Shown: positions 26,441 to 40,795 of the stretch, in pieces | Layout: the number at the start of each line of letters is the position of its first letter | Numbering within the stretch: the first letter of the stretch is position 1 | Origin: Calliopsis andreniformis | Lineage: Eukaryota > Arthropoda > Insecta > Hymenoptera > Andrenidae | Assembly (NCBI RefSeq): GCF_051401765.1 | Contig: NW_027480482.1 | Location: forward strand, 372,001 to 436,000 | Length of the DNA: 64,000 nt | Reading direction: 5' to 3' | Program-made: the position numbers and the translations under genes | The notes under the pieces: generated by a model | The model's database searches: none | What the model was told of the DNA's origin: nothing | The model's input: only the letters and a program-made list of their open reading frames with translations

Positions 26441-28259
26441 AATTGAGAATTGAGGATGAGGACTGAGGGTTGAGGATGGAGGTTTGAGGAATGAGGATTG
26501 AGGATTGAGGATTGTGGATTGAGTGTTGGAGATTGAGGATTGATGATTGAGGATTGAGGATTGAGGATCGAGGATTGAGGATTGAGGATTGAAGATTGAC
26601 GATTGAATATTGAAGATTGAGGATTGATGACTGAGGATTGAGGATTTAGGATTGAGTATTGAGGATGGAGGATGACGGCTGAGGGTTGACGATTGAGGTT
26701 TGAGTATTGAATCCTGAGTATTCAGGATATTCTATTGAGTACTGTGATTTGAGGATTGATGGTTGCGTATTGAGGACTGAGGATTGAGGACTGAGTATTG
26801 AAGATTGAGGATTGATGATTGAGGATTGAGGATTGAGGATAGAGGATCGCGGATGGAGGATTGAAGGCTGAGTATTGAGGATTGAAGATTGAGGGTTGAG
26901 GATTCAGGCTTGAGGATTGAGGATGAGGGCTGAGGGTTGAGGATTGAAGATTGAGGACTGAGGATTGAGGACTGAGGGTTGAGGATTAAGTGCTGTGAAT
27001 TTATGATTGACAATCGAATATTGAGTGTTGAGGCTTGAGGACTGAGGATTGAGCTTCGAGTATTGAGGATAGAGGATTGAGGCTTGAGGACTGAGGATTG
27101 AGGATTGCATATTGAGGATCGAGAATTGATGACTGAGGATTGAGGATCGAGGATTGAGGATTGATTACTGAGGATTGAGGATTGAGGATTGAAGATTGAG
27201 TGTCGTGGACTGAGGATTGAGGATTGAAGATTGAGGATTGAGAATTGATGATTGAGGATTGAAGATTGAGGACAGAGTATTGAAAACTGAGAATTGAAGG
27301 TATTCTATCGAGGATTGAAAATTGAGGATTGAGGATAGAGGATTGAGGATCAAGGGTTGAGGATTGAAGTTTGAGGTTTGAGGATTGACGATTGTGGATT
27401 GAGGATTGGGGATTGAGGATTGAGGATTGATGGTTGAGGATTGAGGATTGACGATTGAGGATTTAGGATCGAGGATTGAGGATTGTGGATTGAGGATTGA
27501 GGATTGATTACTGAGGGTTGAGTATTGAGGATTGAGGATTGAAGATTGAGGATTGAGGATTGACGATTGAGGATTGAGGATAGAAGATTGAATATCGTGG
27601 TCTGAGGATTGAGGATTGAGGGTTCAAGATTGAGGTATTGAGGACTGACGATTGAAAATTGAGGACTGAGTATTGAAAACTGAGGATTGAGGATATTCTA
27701 TTGAGGATGGAGAACTGAGGATTGAGGATTGAGGATTAAGGATTGAGGATTGAAGGTTGAGGTTTGAGGATTGACGATTGAGGATTGAGGATTGGGGATT
27801 GAGGATTGAGGGTTGATGGTTGAGGATTGATGATTGATGATTGAAGATTGAGGACTGAGGATTGAGGACTGAGGGTTGAGGATTAAGTGCTGTGAATTTA
27901 TGATTGACAATCGAATATTGAGTGTTGAGGCTTGAGGACTGAGGATTGAGCTTCGAGTATTGAGGATAGAGGATTGAGGCTTGAGGACTGAGGATTGAGG
28001 ATTGAATATTGAGGATCGAGAATTGATGACTGAGGATTGAGGATCGAGGATTGAGGATTGATTACTGAGGATTGAGGATTGAGGATTGAAGATTGAGTGT
28101 CGTGGACTGAGGATTGAGGATTGAAGATTGAGGATTGAGAATTGATGATTGAGGATTGAAGATTGAGGACAGAGTATTGAAAACTGAGAATTGAAGGTAT
28201 TCTATCGAGGATTGAAAATTGAGAATTGAGGATAGAGGATTGAGGATCAAGGGTTGAGG

Positions 28260-29300
28260 ATTGAAGTTTGAGGTTTGAGGATTGAGGATTGGGGATTGAG
28301 GATCTAGGATTGGAGATTGATTATTCAGGATTGAAGATTGAGGATTGTGGATTGAGTATTGAGAATTGAGAATTGAGGATGAGGACTGAGGGTTGAGGTT
28401 TGAGGTTTGAAGAATGAGGATTGAGGATTGAGGATTGAGGATTGAGTATTGAGGATTGAGGATTGAGGATTGAGGTATGAAGATTGAGTATTCATGCCTG
28501 ATGATTGAGGATTGAGGATTGAGGATTGAGGATTGAGGATTGAAAATTGAGAATTGATGATTGAGGATTGAGGATTGAGGATTGAGGATTGAGGATAGAA
28601 GATTGAATATCGTGGTCTGAGGATTGAGGATTGAGGGTTCAAGATTGAGGTATTGAGGACTGACGATTGAAAATTGAGGACTGAGTATTGAAAACTGAGG
28701 ATTGAGGATATTCTATTGAGGATTGAAAACTGAGGATTGAGGATTGAGGATTAAGGATTGAGGATTGAAGGTTGAGGTTTGAGGATTGACGATTGAGGAT
28801 TGAGGATTGGGGATTGAGGATTGAGGATTGATGGTTGAGGATTGATGATTGATGATTGAAGATTGAGGACTGAGGATTGAGGACTGAGGGTTGAGGATTA
28901 AGTGCTGTGAATTTATGATTGACAATCGAATATTGAGTGTTGAGGCTTGAGGACTGAGGATTGAGCTTCGAGTATTGAGGATAGAGGATTGAGGCTTGAG
29001 GACTGAGAATTGAGGATTGAATATTGAGGATCGAGAATTGATGACTGAGCATTGAGGATCGAGGATTGAGGATTGATTACTGAGGATTGAGGATTGAGGA
29101 TTGAAGATTGAGCGTCGTGGACTGAGGATTGAGGATTGAAGATTGAGGATTGAGAATTCATGATTGAGGATTGAAGATTGAGGACAGAGTATTGAAAACT
29201 GAGAATTGAAGGTATTCTATCGAGGATTGAAAATTGAGGATTGAGGATAGAGGATTGAGGATCAAGGGTTGAGGATTGAAGTTTGAGGTTTGAGGATTGA
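28260..29300 (+). repeat. Family C segment repeated at about +4115 to +4143
   Basis: TTGAAGTTTGAGG at 28261 pairs with 32404, and the module at 28639-29052 pairs with 32754-33167. The 28-base change of offset equals four heptamers and lies near 28540-28560. Confidence 0.78.
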
Positions 29301-29589
29301 GGATTGGGGATTGAGGATCTAGGATTGGAGATTGATTATTCAGGATTGAAGATTGAGGATTGAGGATTGAGTATTGAGAATTGAGAATTGAGGATGAGGA
29401 CTGAGGGTTGAGGTTTGAGGTTTGAAGAATGAGGATTGAGGATTGAGGATTGGGGATTGAGTATTGAGGATTGAGGATTGAGGATTGAGGTATGAAGATT
29501 GAGAATTCATGACTGATGATTGAGGATTGAGGATTGAGGATTGAGGATTGAGGATTGAAAATTGAGAATTGATGATTGAGGATTGAGGA

Positions 29590-30375
29590 TTGATGACTGA
29601 GGATTGAGGATTGAGGATTGGGTATGAGGATTGAAGAATGAGGATTGACGATTCAGGATTGAGGATTGAGGATTGAAGATTGAGTATTGAGGATTGAAGC
29701 TTGATGATTGAGGATTGAGGATTGTGGATTGTGGATTGAGGGTTGAGGATTGAAGATTGAGTATTGAGGATTGAAGATTGAGTATTCAGGATTGAAGATT
29801 GAGAATTGAGGATTGAGGTTTGAGGATTGAGGATTGAGGATTGAAGATTGAGGATTGGGGATTGAGGATTGAGGATTGAGGATTGAGTATTGAGGATTGA
29901 GAATTGAGGATTGAGGATTGAAGATTGAGGGTTAAGGATTGAGGATTGGGGATTGAGGATCTAGGATTGGAGATTGAGGACTAGGGGTTGAGGATTGAAG
30001 ATTGAGGATTAAGGATTGATAATTGGGGATTGAGGATCTAGGTTTGGAGATTGATTATTCAGGATTGAAGATTGAGGATTGAGGATTGAGGATCGATAAT
30101 TGTGAATTAGGGATGAGGACTGAGGGTTGAGGATTGAGGTTTGAGGAATGAGGATTGAGGATTGAGGATTGAGGACTGAGGATTGAGGATTGAGGATTGA
30201 GGATTGAGGACTGATGACTGAGGATTGAGGATTGAGGATTGAGCATTGCGGATTGAAGATTGAGGACTGGGGATTAAGGATTGAAGATTGAGTATTAAGG
30301 ATTGGGGATTGGAGATTGAGGATCTAGGATTGGAGATTGATTATTGAGGATTGAAGATTGACGATTGAGGATTGA
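29590..30375 (+). repeat. 786-bp segment inside family C, repeated at +5805
   Basis: It matches 35395-36180, anchored by GGGTATGAGG at 29620/35425 and by GATAATTGGGG. Related sequence also lies at 33850-34240. The segment is of A/D type, so it interrupts the C-specific words and splits the region between the copies at 28903 and 31400. Confidence 0.8.
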
Positions 30376-31084
30376 GGATTGAGGATTGAGGATTGAGGAT
30401 TGAGGATTGAGGATTGAGGATTGAGCATTGAGCATTGAGGATTGAGTGTTGAGGATTGAAGATTGAGGATTGAGAATCGATGATTGAGGATTGAGGATTG
30501 AGGATTGAGGATTGAGGATTGAGGATTGAGGATTGAGGATTGAGGATTGAGAATTGAGGGTCGAGGGTTGAAGATTGTAGATTGAGGTTTGAGGGTTGTT
30601 GATTGAAGGTTGAGGACTGAGTGTTGAGGATAGAGTGTTGAGGATTGATGTTCGGGAACTGAGATTTGAAGATTGTAGGTTGAGGATTGAGTATTGAAAA
30701 CTGGGAATTGAGGATTATCTATTGAGGGCTGAGAATTAAGGATTGAGGACTGAGGATTTAGGATTGAGGATTGAGGATTCAGGATTGATGGTTGAGGATT
30801 GAGGATTGACGATTGAGGATTGAGGTTTGAAGATTGAGTGACGTGGACTGAGGATTGAGGATTGAGGGTTGAAGATTGAGAATTGAGGACTGACGATTGA
30901 TGATTGTGGACTGAGTATTGAAAACTGAGAATTGGGGATATCCTATTGAGGATTGAAAATTGAGGATTGAGGATTGAGGATTGAGGATTAAGGGTTGAGG
31001 ATTGAAGGTTCAGGTTTGAGGATTGACGATTGAGGATTGAGGATTGGGGATTGAGGATTGAGGATTGAGGATTGGCGATTGAGG

Positions 31085-32700
31085 ATTGAGTATAGAAGAT
31101 TGAATATCGTGGTCTGAGGATTGAGGATTGAGGGTTCAAGATTGAGGTATTGAGGACTGACGATTGAAAATTGAGGACTGAGTATTGAAAAGTGAGGATT
31201 GAGGATATTCTATTGAGCATTGAAAACTGAGGATTGAGGATTGAGGATTAAGGATTGAGGATTGAAGGTTGAGGTTTGAGGATTGACGATTGAGGATTGA
31301 GGATTGGGGATTGAGGATTGAGGATTGATGGTTGAGGATTGATGATTGATGATTGAAGATTGAGGACTGAGGATTGAGGACTGAGGGTTGAGGATTAAGT
31401 GCTGTGAATTTATGATTGACAATCGAATATTGAGTGTTGAGGCTTGAGGACTGAGGATTGAGCTTCGAGTATTGAGGATAGAGGATTGAGGCTTGAGGAC
31501 TGAGGATTGAGGATTGAATATTGAGGATCGAGAATTGATGACTGAGGATTGAGGATCGAGGATTGAGGATTGATTACTGAGGATTGAGGATTGAGGATTG
31601 AAGATTGAGTGTCGTGGACTGAGGATTGAGGATTGAAGATTGAGGATTGAGAATTGATGATTGAGGATTGAAGATTGAGGACAGAGTATTGAAAACTGAG
31701 AATTGAAGGTATTCTATCGGGGATTGAAAATTGAGGATTGAGGATAGAGGATTGAGGATCAAGGGTTGAGGATTGAAGTTTGAGGTTTGAGGATTGACGA
31801 TTGTGGATTGAGGATTGGGGATTGAGGATTGAGGATTGATGGTTGAGGATTGAGGATTGACGATTGAGGATTTAGGATCGAGGATTGAGGATTGTGGATT
31901 GAGGATTGAGGATTGATTACTGAGGGTTAAGTATTGAGGATTGAGGATTGAAGATTGAGGATTGAGGATTGACGATTGAGGATTGAGGATAGAAGATTGA
32001 ATATCGTGGTCTGAGGATTGGGGATTGAGGGTTCAAGATTGAGGTATTGAGGACTGACGATTGAAAATTGAGGACTGAGTATTGAAAACTGAGGATTGAG
32101 GATATTCTATTGAGGATTGAAAACTGAGGATTGAGGATTGAGGATTGAAGGTTGAGGTTTGAGGATTGACGATTGAGGATTGAGGATTGGGGATTGAGGA
32201 TTGAGGATTGATGGTTGAGGATTGATGATTGATGATTGAAGATTGAGGACTGAGGATTGAGGACTGAGGGTTGAGGATTGAGAATTGATGATTGAGGATT
32301 GAAGATTGAGGACAGAGTATTGAAAACTGAGAATTGAAGGTATTCTATCGAGGATTGAAAATTGAGGATTGAGGATAGAGGATTGAGGATCAAGGGTTGA
32401 GGATTGAAGTTTGAGGTTTGAGGATTGAGGATTGGGGATTGAGGATCTAGGATTGGAGATTGATTATTCAGGATTGAAGATTGAGGATTGAGGATTGAGT
32501 ATTGAGAATTGAGAATTGAGGATGAGGACTGAGGGTTGAGGTTTGAGGTTTGAAGAATGAGGATTGAGGATTGAGGATTGAGGATTGAGTATTGAGGATT
32601 GAGGATTGAGGATTGAGGTATGAAGATTGAGTATTCATGACTGATGATTGAGGATTGAGGATTGAGGATTGAGGATTGAGGATTGAGGATTGAGGATTGA
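31085..32700 (+). repeat. Family C 1618-bp tandem unit
   Basis: It repeats at +1618 to about 33720. Anchors are AGAAGATTGAATATCGTGG near 31093/32711, TGCTGTGAATTTATG at 31400/33018 and GTGGATTGAGGATTGGGG at 31803/33421. Part of it also recurs at -4409 (27394). Local differences include GGCTGAGG for GGTTGAGG near 33006. Confidence 0.82.
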
Positions 32701-33849
32701 GGATTGAGGATAGAAGATTGAATATCGTGGTCTGAGGATTGAGGATTGAGGGTTCAAGATTGAGGTATTGAGGACTGACGATTGAAAAATGAGGACTGAG
32801 TATTGAAAACTGAGGATTGAGGATATTCTATTGAGGATTGAAAACTGAGGATTGAGGATTGAGGATTAAGGATTGAGGATTGAAGGTTGAGGTTTGAGGA
32901 TTGACGATTGAGGATTGAGGATTGGGGATTGAGGATTGAGGATTGATGGTTGGGGATTGATGATTGATGATTGAAGATTGAGGACTGAGGATTGAGGACT
33001 GAGGGCTGAGGATTAAGTGCTGTGAATTTATGATTGACAATCGAATATTGAGTGTTGAGGCTTGAGGACTGAGGATTGAGCTTCGAGTATTGAGGATAGA
33101 GGATTGAGGCTTGAGGACTGAGGATTGAGGATTGAATATTGAGGATCGAGAATTGATGACTGAGCATTGAGGATCGAGGATTGAGGATTGATTACTGAGG
33201 ATTGAGGATTGAGGATTGAAGATTGAGTGTCGTGGACTGAGGATTGAGGATTGAAGATTGAGGATTGAGAATTGATGATTGAGGATTGAAGATTGAGGAC
33301 AGAGTATTGAAAACTGAGAATTGAAGGTATTCTATCGAGGATTGAAAATTGAGGATTGAGGATAGAGGATTGAGGATCAAGGGTTGAGGATTGAAGTTTG
33401 AGGTTTGAGGATTGACGATTGTGGATTGAGGATTGGGGATTGAGGATTGAGGATTGATGGTTGAGGATTGAGGATTGACGATTGAGGATTTAGGATCGAG
33501 GATTGAGGATTGTGGATTGAGGATTGAGGATTGATTACTGAGGGTTGAGTATTGAGGATTGAGGATTGAAGATTGAGGATTGAGGATTGACGATTGAGGA
33601 TTGAGGATAGAAGATTGATTATCGTGGTCTGAGGATTGAGGATTGAGTGTTCAAGATTGAGGTATTGAGGACTGACGATTGAAAATTGAGGACTGAGTAT
33701 TGAAAACTGAGGATTCAGGATATTCTATTGAGGATTGAAAACTGAGGATTGAGGATTGAGGATTAAGGATTGAGGATTGAAGGTTGAGGTTTGAGGATTG
33801 ACGATTGAGGGTTGAGGATTGGGGATTGAGGATTGAGGATTGATGACTG

Positions 33850-36550
33850 AGGATTGAGGATTGAGGATTGAGGATTGGGTATGAGGATTGATGAATGAGG
33901 ATTGACGATTCAGGATTGAGGATTCAGGATTGAAGATTGAGTATTGAGGATTGAAGGTTGATGATTGAGGATTGAGGATTGTGGATTGTGGATTGAGGGT
34001 TGAGGATTGAAGATTGAGTATTGAGGATTGAAGATTGAGTATTCAGGATTGAAGATTGAGGATTGAGGATTGAGGCTTGAGGATTGAGGATTGAGGATTG
34101 AAGATTGAGGATTGGGGATTGAGGATTGAGGATTGAGGATTGAGTACTGAGGATTGAGAATTGAGGATTGAGGATTGAAGATTGAGGGTTAAGGATTGAG
34201 GATTGGGGATTGAGGATCTAGGATTGGAGATTGACTATTGAGGATTGAGGATTGAGGATTAAGGATTGAGGAACGAGGATTGAGGATTGAGGATGACGGC
34301 TGAGGGTTGAGGATTGATGTATGAGGATCGAGGATTGAGGATTGAGGATTGAGGACTGCGGATTGACGATTGAGTATTGAAGATTGAGGATTGCTGACTG
34401 AGGATTGAGGATTGAGGATTGAGGATTGGGTATGAGGATTGAAGAATGAGGATTGACGATTCAGGATTGAGGACTAAGGATTGAAGATTGAAAATTGAGG
34501 ACTGAAGGTTGATGATTGAGGATTGAGGATTGTGGATTGTGGATTGAGGGTTGAGGATTGAAGATTGAGTATTGAGGATTGAAGATTGAGTATTCAGGAT
34601 TGAAGATTGAGGATTGAGGATTGAGGCTTGAGGATTGAGGATTGAGGATTGAGGATTGGGGATTGAGGATTGGCGATTGAGGATTGAGGACTGAGTATTG
34701 AGAATAGAAGATTGAGGATTGAAGATTGAGTATTGAGGATTAAAGATTCAGGATTGAGGATTGAGGACTGAAGATTGAGGACTGAGTGTTGAGTGTTGAG
34801 TGATGCGAATTGATGTTTGTAGACTGAGATTTGAAGATTGAAGATTGGGGATTGAGTACTGAAAACTGTGAATTGAGGATATTGTAATGAGGACTGAGGA
34901 TTTACAATTGATTGTTGAGGACTGAGGGCTGAAGATTGAGGATTCAGGACTGAGGATTCGGGATTGAGGTTTGAGGACGAGGACCGACGGTTGAGGATTG
35001 AGGTTTGAGGATTGAGGATTGAGGACTGATGACTGAGGATTGAGGATTGAGGATTGAGCATTGAGGATTGAAGATTGAGGACTGGGGATTGAAGATTGAG
35101 GTTTGAGGATTGAGGATTGAGGATGGAGGACGAGGGCTGAGGGTTGAGGACTGAGGTCTGAGTATTGAATACTGAGAATTCAGGATATTCTATTGAGTAC
35201 TGAGAATTGAGAATTGATGGATGAGTATTGAGGATTGAGGATTGAGTATTGATGATTGAAGATTGAGGTTTGAGGATTGAGAATTGAGAATTGAGGATGA
35301 GGACTGAGGGTTGAGGATTGAGGTTTGAGGAACGAGGATTGAGGATTGAGAATTGAGGACTGAGGATTGACGATTGAGTATTGAAGATTGAGGATTGATG
35401 ACTGAGGTTTGAGGATTGAGGATTGGGTATGAGGATTGAAGAATGAGGATTGACGATTCAGGATTGAGGATTGAGGATTGAAGATTGAGTATTGAGGATT
35501 GAAGCTTGATGATTGAGGATTGAGGATTGTGGATTGTGGATTGAGGGTTGAGGATTGAAGATTGAGTATTGAGGATTGAAGATTGAGTATTCAGGATTGA
35601 AGATTGAGGATTGAGGATTGAGGATTGAGGATTGAGGATTGAGGATTGAAGATTGAGGATTGGGGATTGAGGATTGAGGATTGAGGATTGAGTATTGAGG
35701 ATTGAGAATTGAGGATTGAGGATTGAAGATTGAGGGTTAAGGATTGAGGATTGGGGATTGAGGATCTTGGATTGGAGATTGAGGACTAGGGGTTGAGGAT
35801 TGAAGATTGAGGATTAAGGATTGATAATTGGGGATTGAGGATCTAGGTTTGGAGATTGATTATTCAGGATTGAAGATTGAGGATTGAGGATTGAGGATTG
35901 ATAATTGTGAATTAGGGATGAGGACTGAGAGTTGAGGATTGAGGTTTGAGGAATGAGGATTGAGGATTGAGGATTGAGGACTGAGGATTGAGGATTGAGG
36001 ATTGAGGATTGAGGACTGATGACTGAGGATTGAGGATTGAGGATTGAGCATTGCGGATTGAAGATTGAGGACTGGGGATTAAGGATTGAAGATTGAGTAT
36101 TAAGGATTGGGGATTGGGGATTGAGGATCTAGGATTAGAGATTGATTATTGAGGATTGAAGATTGACGATTGAGGATTGAGTATTGAGAATTGAGAATTG
36201 AGGATTGAGGGTTGAGGATTGAGGACGAGGACTGGCGGTTGAGGATTGAGGTTTGAGGTTTGATGATTGAGGATTGAGGACTGAGGATTGAGGATTGGGG
36301 ATTGAGGATTGAGCATTGAGGATTGAACATTGAGGACTAGGGGTTGAGGATTGAAGATTGAGGATTAAGGATTGATAATTGGGGATTGAGGATCTAGGTT
36401 TGGAGATTGATTATTCAGGATTGAAGATTGAGGATTGAGGATTGAGGATTGATAATTGTGAATTGAGGATGAGGACTGAGGGTTGAGGATTGAGGTTTGA
36501 GGAATGAGGATCGAGGATTGAGGATTGAGGACTGAGGATTGAGGATTGAG
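33850..36550 (+). repeat. Transition block between families C and D
   Basis: It contains the +5805 partner of 29590-30375 (35395-36180) and repeated GGGTATGAGG modules at 33887, 34429 and 35425. The GAATTC box reappears here at 35176 after a gap of almost 10 kb. The word GGAGATTGAGGACTAGGGG occurs near 35772 and an equivalent near 29968. I see only heptamer repeat. Confidence 0.75.
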
Positions 36551-39247
36551 TTATGAAGATTGAGTATTCATGACTGATGATTGAGGATTGAGGATTGAGG
36601 ATTGAGGATTGAGGATTGAGGATTGATAATGGAGGATGAGGGCTGATGGTTGAGGATTGAGGTTTTAGTATTGAATACTGAGAATTCAGGATATTCTATT
36701 GAGTATTGGGAATTGAGGATTGATGGTTGAGTATTGAGGACTGAGGATTGAGGATTGAGGATTGAGGATTGAGTATCGAAGATTGAGGATTGATGATTGA
36801 GGATTGAGGACTGAGGATTGAGGATTGAGTGTTGAAGATTGAGGATTGAGTATTGAGTATTGAAGGTTGATGTTTGAGGACTGAGAATTTAGAATTGAGG
36901 ATGAGGACTGAGGGTTGAGGATTGAGGTTTGAGGAACGAGGACTGAGGATTGAGAGTTGAGGATTGAGGACTGAGGATTGAGGATTGAGGATTGAAGATT
37001 GAGTATTGGGGATTGAGGATTGAGGATTGACAATTGAGGACCGAAGATTAAGTATTGAGGATTGAAGATTGAGGTTTGAGGATTGAGGATTGAGGATGGA
37101 GGATGAGGGCTGAGGGTTGAGGATTGAGGTTTGAGTATTGAATTCTGAGAGTTCAGAATATTCTATTGAGTATTGAGAATTGAGGATTGATGGTTGAGTA
37201 TTGAGGATTGAGGATTGAGTATTAAGGATTGAAGATTGAGGTTTGAGGATTGAGGATTGAGAATTGAGAATGAGGACTGAGGGTTGAGGATTGAGGTTTG
37301 AGGAATGAGGATTGAGGATTGAGGATTGAGGATTGAGGATTGAGGATTGAGGATTGAGGATTGAGGATTGAGTATTGAAGATTGAGTATTCATGACTGAG
37401 GATTGAGGATTGAGGATTGAGTGATGAGGATTGAGGATCGAAGATTGAGTTATGAGGATTGAAGATTGAGGTTTGAGGATTGAGGATTGAGGATGGAGGA
37501 TGAGAGCTGATGGTTGAGGATTGAGGTTTGAGTATTGAATACTGAGAATCCAGGATACTCTATTGAGTATTGGGAATTGTGGATCGATGGTTGAGTATTG
37601 AGAATTGAGGATTGAGGATTGAGGATTGAGTATTGAATATTGAGGATTGATGATTCAGGATTGAGGATTGAGGATTGAGGATTGAGTGTTGAAGATTCAG
37701 GATTGATGATTGAGGATTGAGGATTGAGGATCGAAGATTGAGGATTGAGGATTGAAGATTGAGGATAGAGCGGTGATGAATGAGTGTTGAAGATTGAGTA
37801 TTGATGATTGAGGATTGAGGATTGAGGATTGAGGATTGAGGATTGAGGATTGAGGAACGAAGATTGAGGATTGGGGATTGAGGATTGATGATTGGGATTC
37901 GAAGATTGAGTATTGAGGTTTGAGGACTGAGGGTTGAGGGTTGAGGATTGAGGATTGATGATTGACGCTTCAGGATAGAGGATTGAGGATGGAGGATTGA
38001 AGAGAGAGGACCGAGTGTTGAGGATTGAGTGTTGAGAATTGATGTTTGAGGATCGAGATTTGATTAATGAATATTGTGGATTGAGTATTGAATCATGAGA
38101 ATTCGGGATATTCTATTGAGTATTGAGAATTGAAGATTGATGGTTGAGTATAGAGGATTGAGGATTGAGGATTGAGGGTTGAGTATTGAAGATTGAGGAT
38201 TGATGACTGAGGATGAGGTTTGAGGATTGATGGTTGAGGATTGAGGATTGAAGATTGAGTATGGAGGATTGAAGATTGAGTATTGAGGATTGAGGATTGA
38301 GTATTGAGGATTGAAGGTTGATGATTGAGGATTGAGTATTGATGATTGAGGATTGAGGATTGAGGGTTGAATATTGAGGATTACTGATTGAAGACTGAGT
38401 ATTGAGGATTGAAGACTGAGGATTGAGGATTCAGGATTGAGGATTGAGGATGAGGGCAGAGGGTTGAGGATTGAGGATTGAGGATTGAAGATTGTGTATT
38501 GGGGATTGAGGATTGAGGATTAACGATTGAGTATTGAAGATTGAGGATTGGTGATTGAGGATTGAGGATTGAGGATTGAGGACTGAGGATTGAGTATTGA
38601 AGATTGTGGATTGATGATTGACGATTGAGGACTGAGGATTGAGGATTGATTATTGAGCTTTGGGAATTGAAGATTGTGGACCGCGGATAGAGGATTGAAT
38701 ATTGAGGATTAAGGATAGAGTATTGGGGATTGAGGATCTAGGATAGGAGATTGATTATTGAGGATTGAAGATTGAGGATTAAGGATTGAGGATTGAGAAT
38801 TGAGAATTGAGGATGACGACTGAGGGTTGAGGATTGAGGTTTGAAGAATGAGGATTGCGGATTGAGGATTGACAACTGATTGTTGAGGACTGAGAGCTGA
38901 AGATGGAGGATTCAGGATTGAGGATTCAGAATTGAGGTTTGTGGACTGAGGATTGAGGATTGAAGATTGAGTATTGAGGATTGAAAATTGAGGATTGAGG
39001 ACTGAGGATTGAGGATTGAGGATGAGGGCTGAGGGTTGAGGGTTGAGGTTTGAGGACAGAGGACCGAGGATTGAGGATTGAGAATTGAGGATTGAGGATT
39101 GAGGTTTGAAGATTGAGGATTGGGTATTGAGGATTGAAGAATGAGGATTGAGGATTGAGGATTGAGGATTGAGGATTGAAGATTGAGTATTGAGGATTGA
39201 AGACTGACGATTGAGGATTGAGGATTGACGATTGAGGATTGAGGATT
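36551..39247 (+). repeat. Family D higher-order unit, copy 1
   Basis: Matches 40865-44411. The offset is 4314 at TTATGAAGAT (36551/40865) and 4321 near 37030/41351. It becomes 5164 past the 850-bp duplication, with anchors AATCCAGGAT at 37547/42711, GAATTCGGGATATTC at 38099/43263 and AAGGATAGAG at 38711/43875. It has a single copy of the 850-bp subunit. Confidence 0.87.
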
Positions 39248-40795
39248 GGGTATTGAGGATTGAAGAATGAGAATTGGGGATTGAGGATTGAGGATTGACA
39301 ACAGATTGTTGAGGACTGAGAGCTGAAGATTGAGGATTCAGGATTGAGGATTCAGAATTGAGGTTTGAGGACTGAGGATTGAGGATTGAAGATTGAGTAT
39401 TGAGGATTGAAAATTGAGGATTGAGGATTGAGGATTGAGGATTGAGGATGACGGCTGAGGGTAGAGGATTGAGGTTTGAGGACAGAGGACCGAGGATTGA
39501 GGATTGAGAATTGAGGATTGAGGATTGAGGATTGAAGATTGAGGATTGGGTATTGAGGATTGAAGAATGAGGTTTGATGATTGAGGATTGAGGATTGAGG
39601 ATTGAAGATTGAGTATTGAGGATTGAAGACTGACGATTGAAGATTGAGTATGGAGGATTGAAGGTTGAGGATTGAGGATTGAGGATTGAAGATTGAGGGC
39701 TGAGTGTTGAGGGTTGAGTGATGAGAATTGATTTCTGTGGATTGAGATTTGAGGATTGAAGATTGGGGATTGAGTACTGAAAACTGTGAATTGAGGATAA
39801 TCTATTGAGGATTGAGGATTGACAATTGATTGTTGCGGACTGAGGGATGAAGATTGAGCATTCAGGATTGAGGACTCGTAATTGAGGTTTGAGGACTGAG
39901 GATTGAGGATTGAGGATTGAAGATTGAGTATTGAGGATTGGGGATTGAGGATTGAGGATTGAGGATTGGGTATTGAGGATTGAAGAATGAGGATTGACGA
40001 TTCAGGGTTGAGGATTGAGGATTGAAGATTGAGTATTGAGGATTGAAGGTTGGCGATTGAGGATTGAGGATTGTGGATTGAGGATTGAGGGTTGAGGATT
40101 GAAGATTGAGTATTGAGGATTGAAGACTGAGTATTCAGGATTGAAGATTGAGGATTGAGGATTGAGGCTTGAGGATTGAGGATTGAGGATTGAAGATTGA
40201 GGATTGAGGATTCAGGATTGAGGATTGAGGATAAGGGCTGAGGGTTGAGGATTGAGGATTGATGATTGAGGATTGAAGATTGAATATTGGGGATTGAGGA
40301 TTGAGGATTGACTATTGAGTATTAAAGATTGAGTATTGATGATTGAGGATTGAGGATTGAGGATTGAGGACTGAGGACTGAGTATTGAAGATTGTGCACT
40401 GATGATTGACGATTGAGGACTGAGGATTGAGGATTGATTATTGAGCTTTGGGGATTGAAGATTGTGGACTGGGTATAGACGATTGAATATGGATGATTAA
40501 GGATAGAGTATTGGGGATTGAGTAACTAGGATAGGAGATTGATTATTGAGGATTGAAGATTGAGGATTCAGGATTGAGGATTGAGAATTGAGAATTGAGG
40601 ATGAGGACTGAGGGTTGAGGATTGAGGTTTGATGAATGAGGGTTGAGGATTGAGGATTGAGGATTGAGGATTGAGTATTGAAGATTGAGGATTGATGACT
40701 GAGGATTGAGGATTGAGGATTGATGATTGAGGATTGAGGATTGAAGATTGAGTATGGAGGATTGAAGATTGAGTATTGAGGATTGAGGATTGAGT
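39248..40795 (+). repeat. A-related segment, copy 1 (repeats at +5659)
   Basis: It matches 44907-46454, anchored at GGGTATTGAGG (39248/44907) and GGATAGAGTATTGGGG (40501/46160). The part from about 39950 also matches A1 at -36298 (40232/3934), so a piece of family A follows family D in both places. At 40795 this copy passes directly into D copy 2. Confidence 0.87.

Larger units (their letters stand above)
26640..33850 (+). repeat. Family C higher-order region
   Basis: It is defined by the word TGCTGTGAATTTATG, seen at 26991, 27888, 28903, 31400 and 33018 and nowhere else in the window. Associated family-specific words are TATTCTATCGAGG (once CGGGG near 31717), AAGATTGAATATCGTGG and GTCGTGGACTGAGG. 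The EcoRI-type box of the other families is absent; the corresponding place reads GGATTGAGGATATTC or GAATTGAAGGTATTC. Spacings between copies are 897, 1015, 2497 and 1618 bp, so the order is irregular. The stretch 30380-31080 contains the most divergent units (GTAGATTGAGG, GTTGTTGATTG). Confidence 0.88.

Noticed and set aside
26991..33040. CRISPR-like array from the five repeats of TGCTGTGAATTTATG
   Set aside because: Spacings of 897-2497 bp, and spacers made of the same heptamer. No 25-40 bp repeat and unique-spacer pattern and no cas genes.
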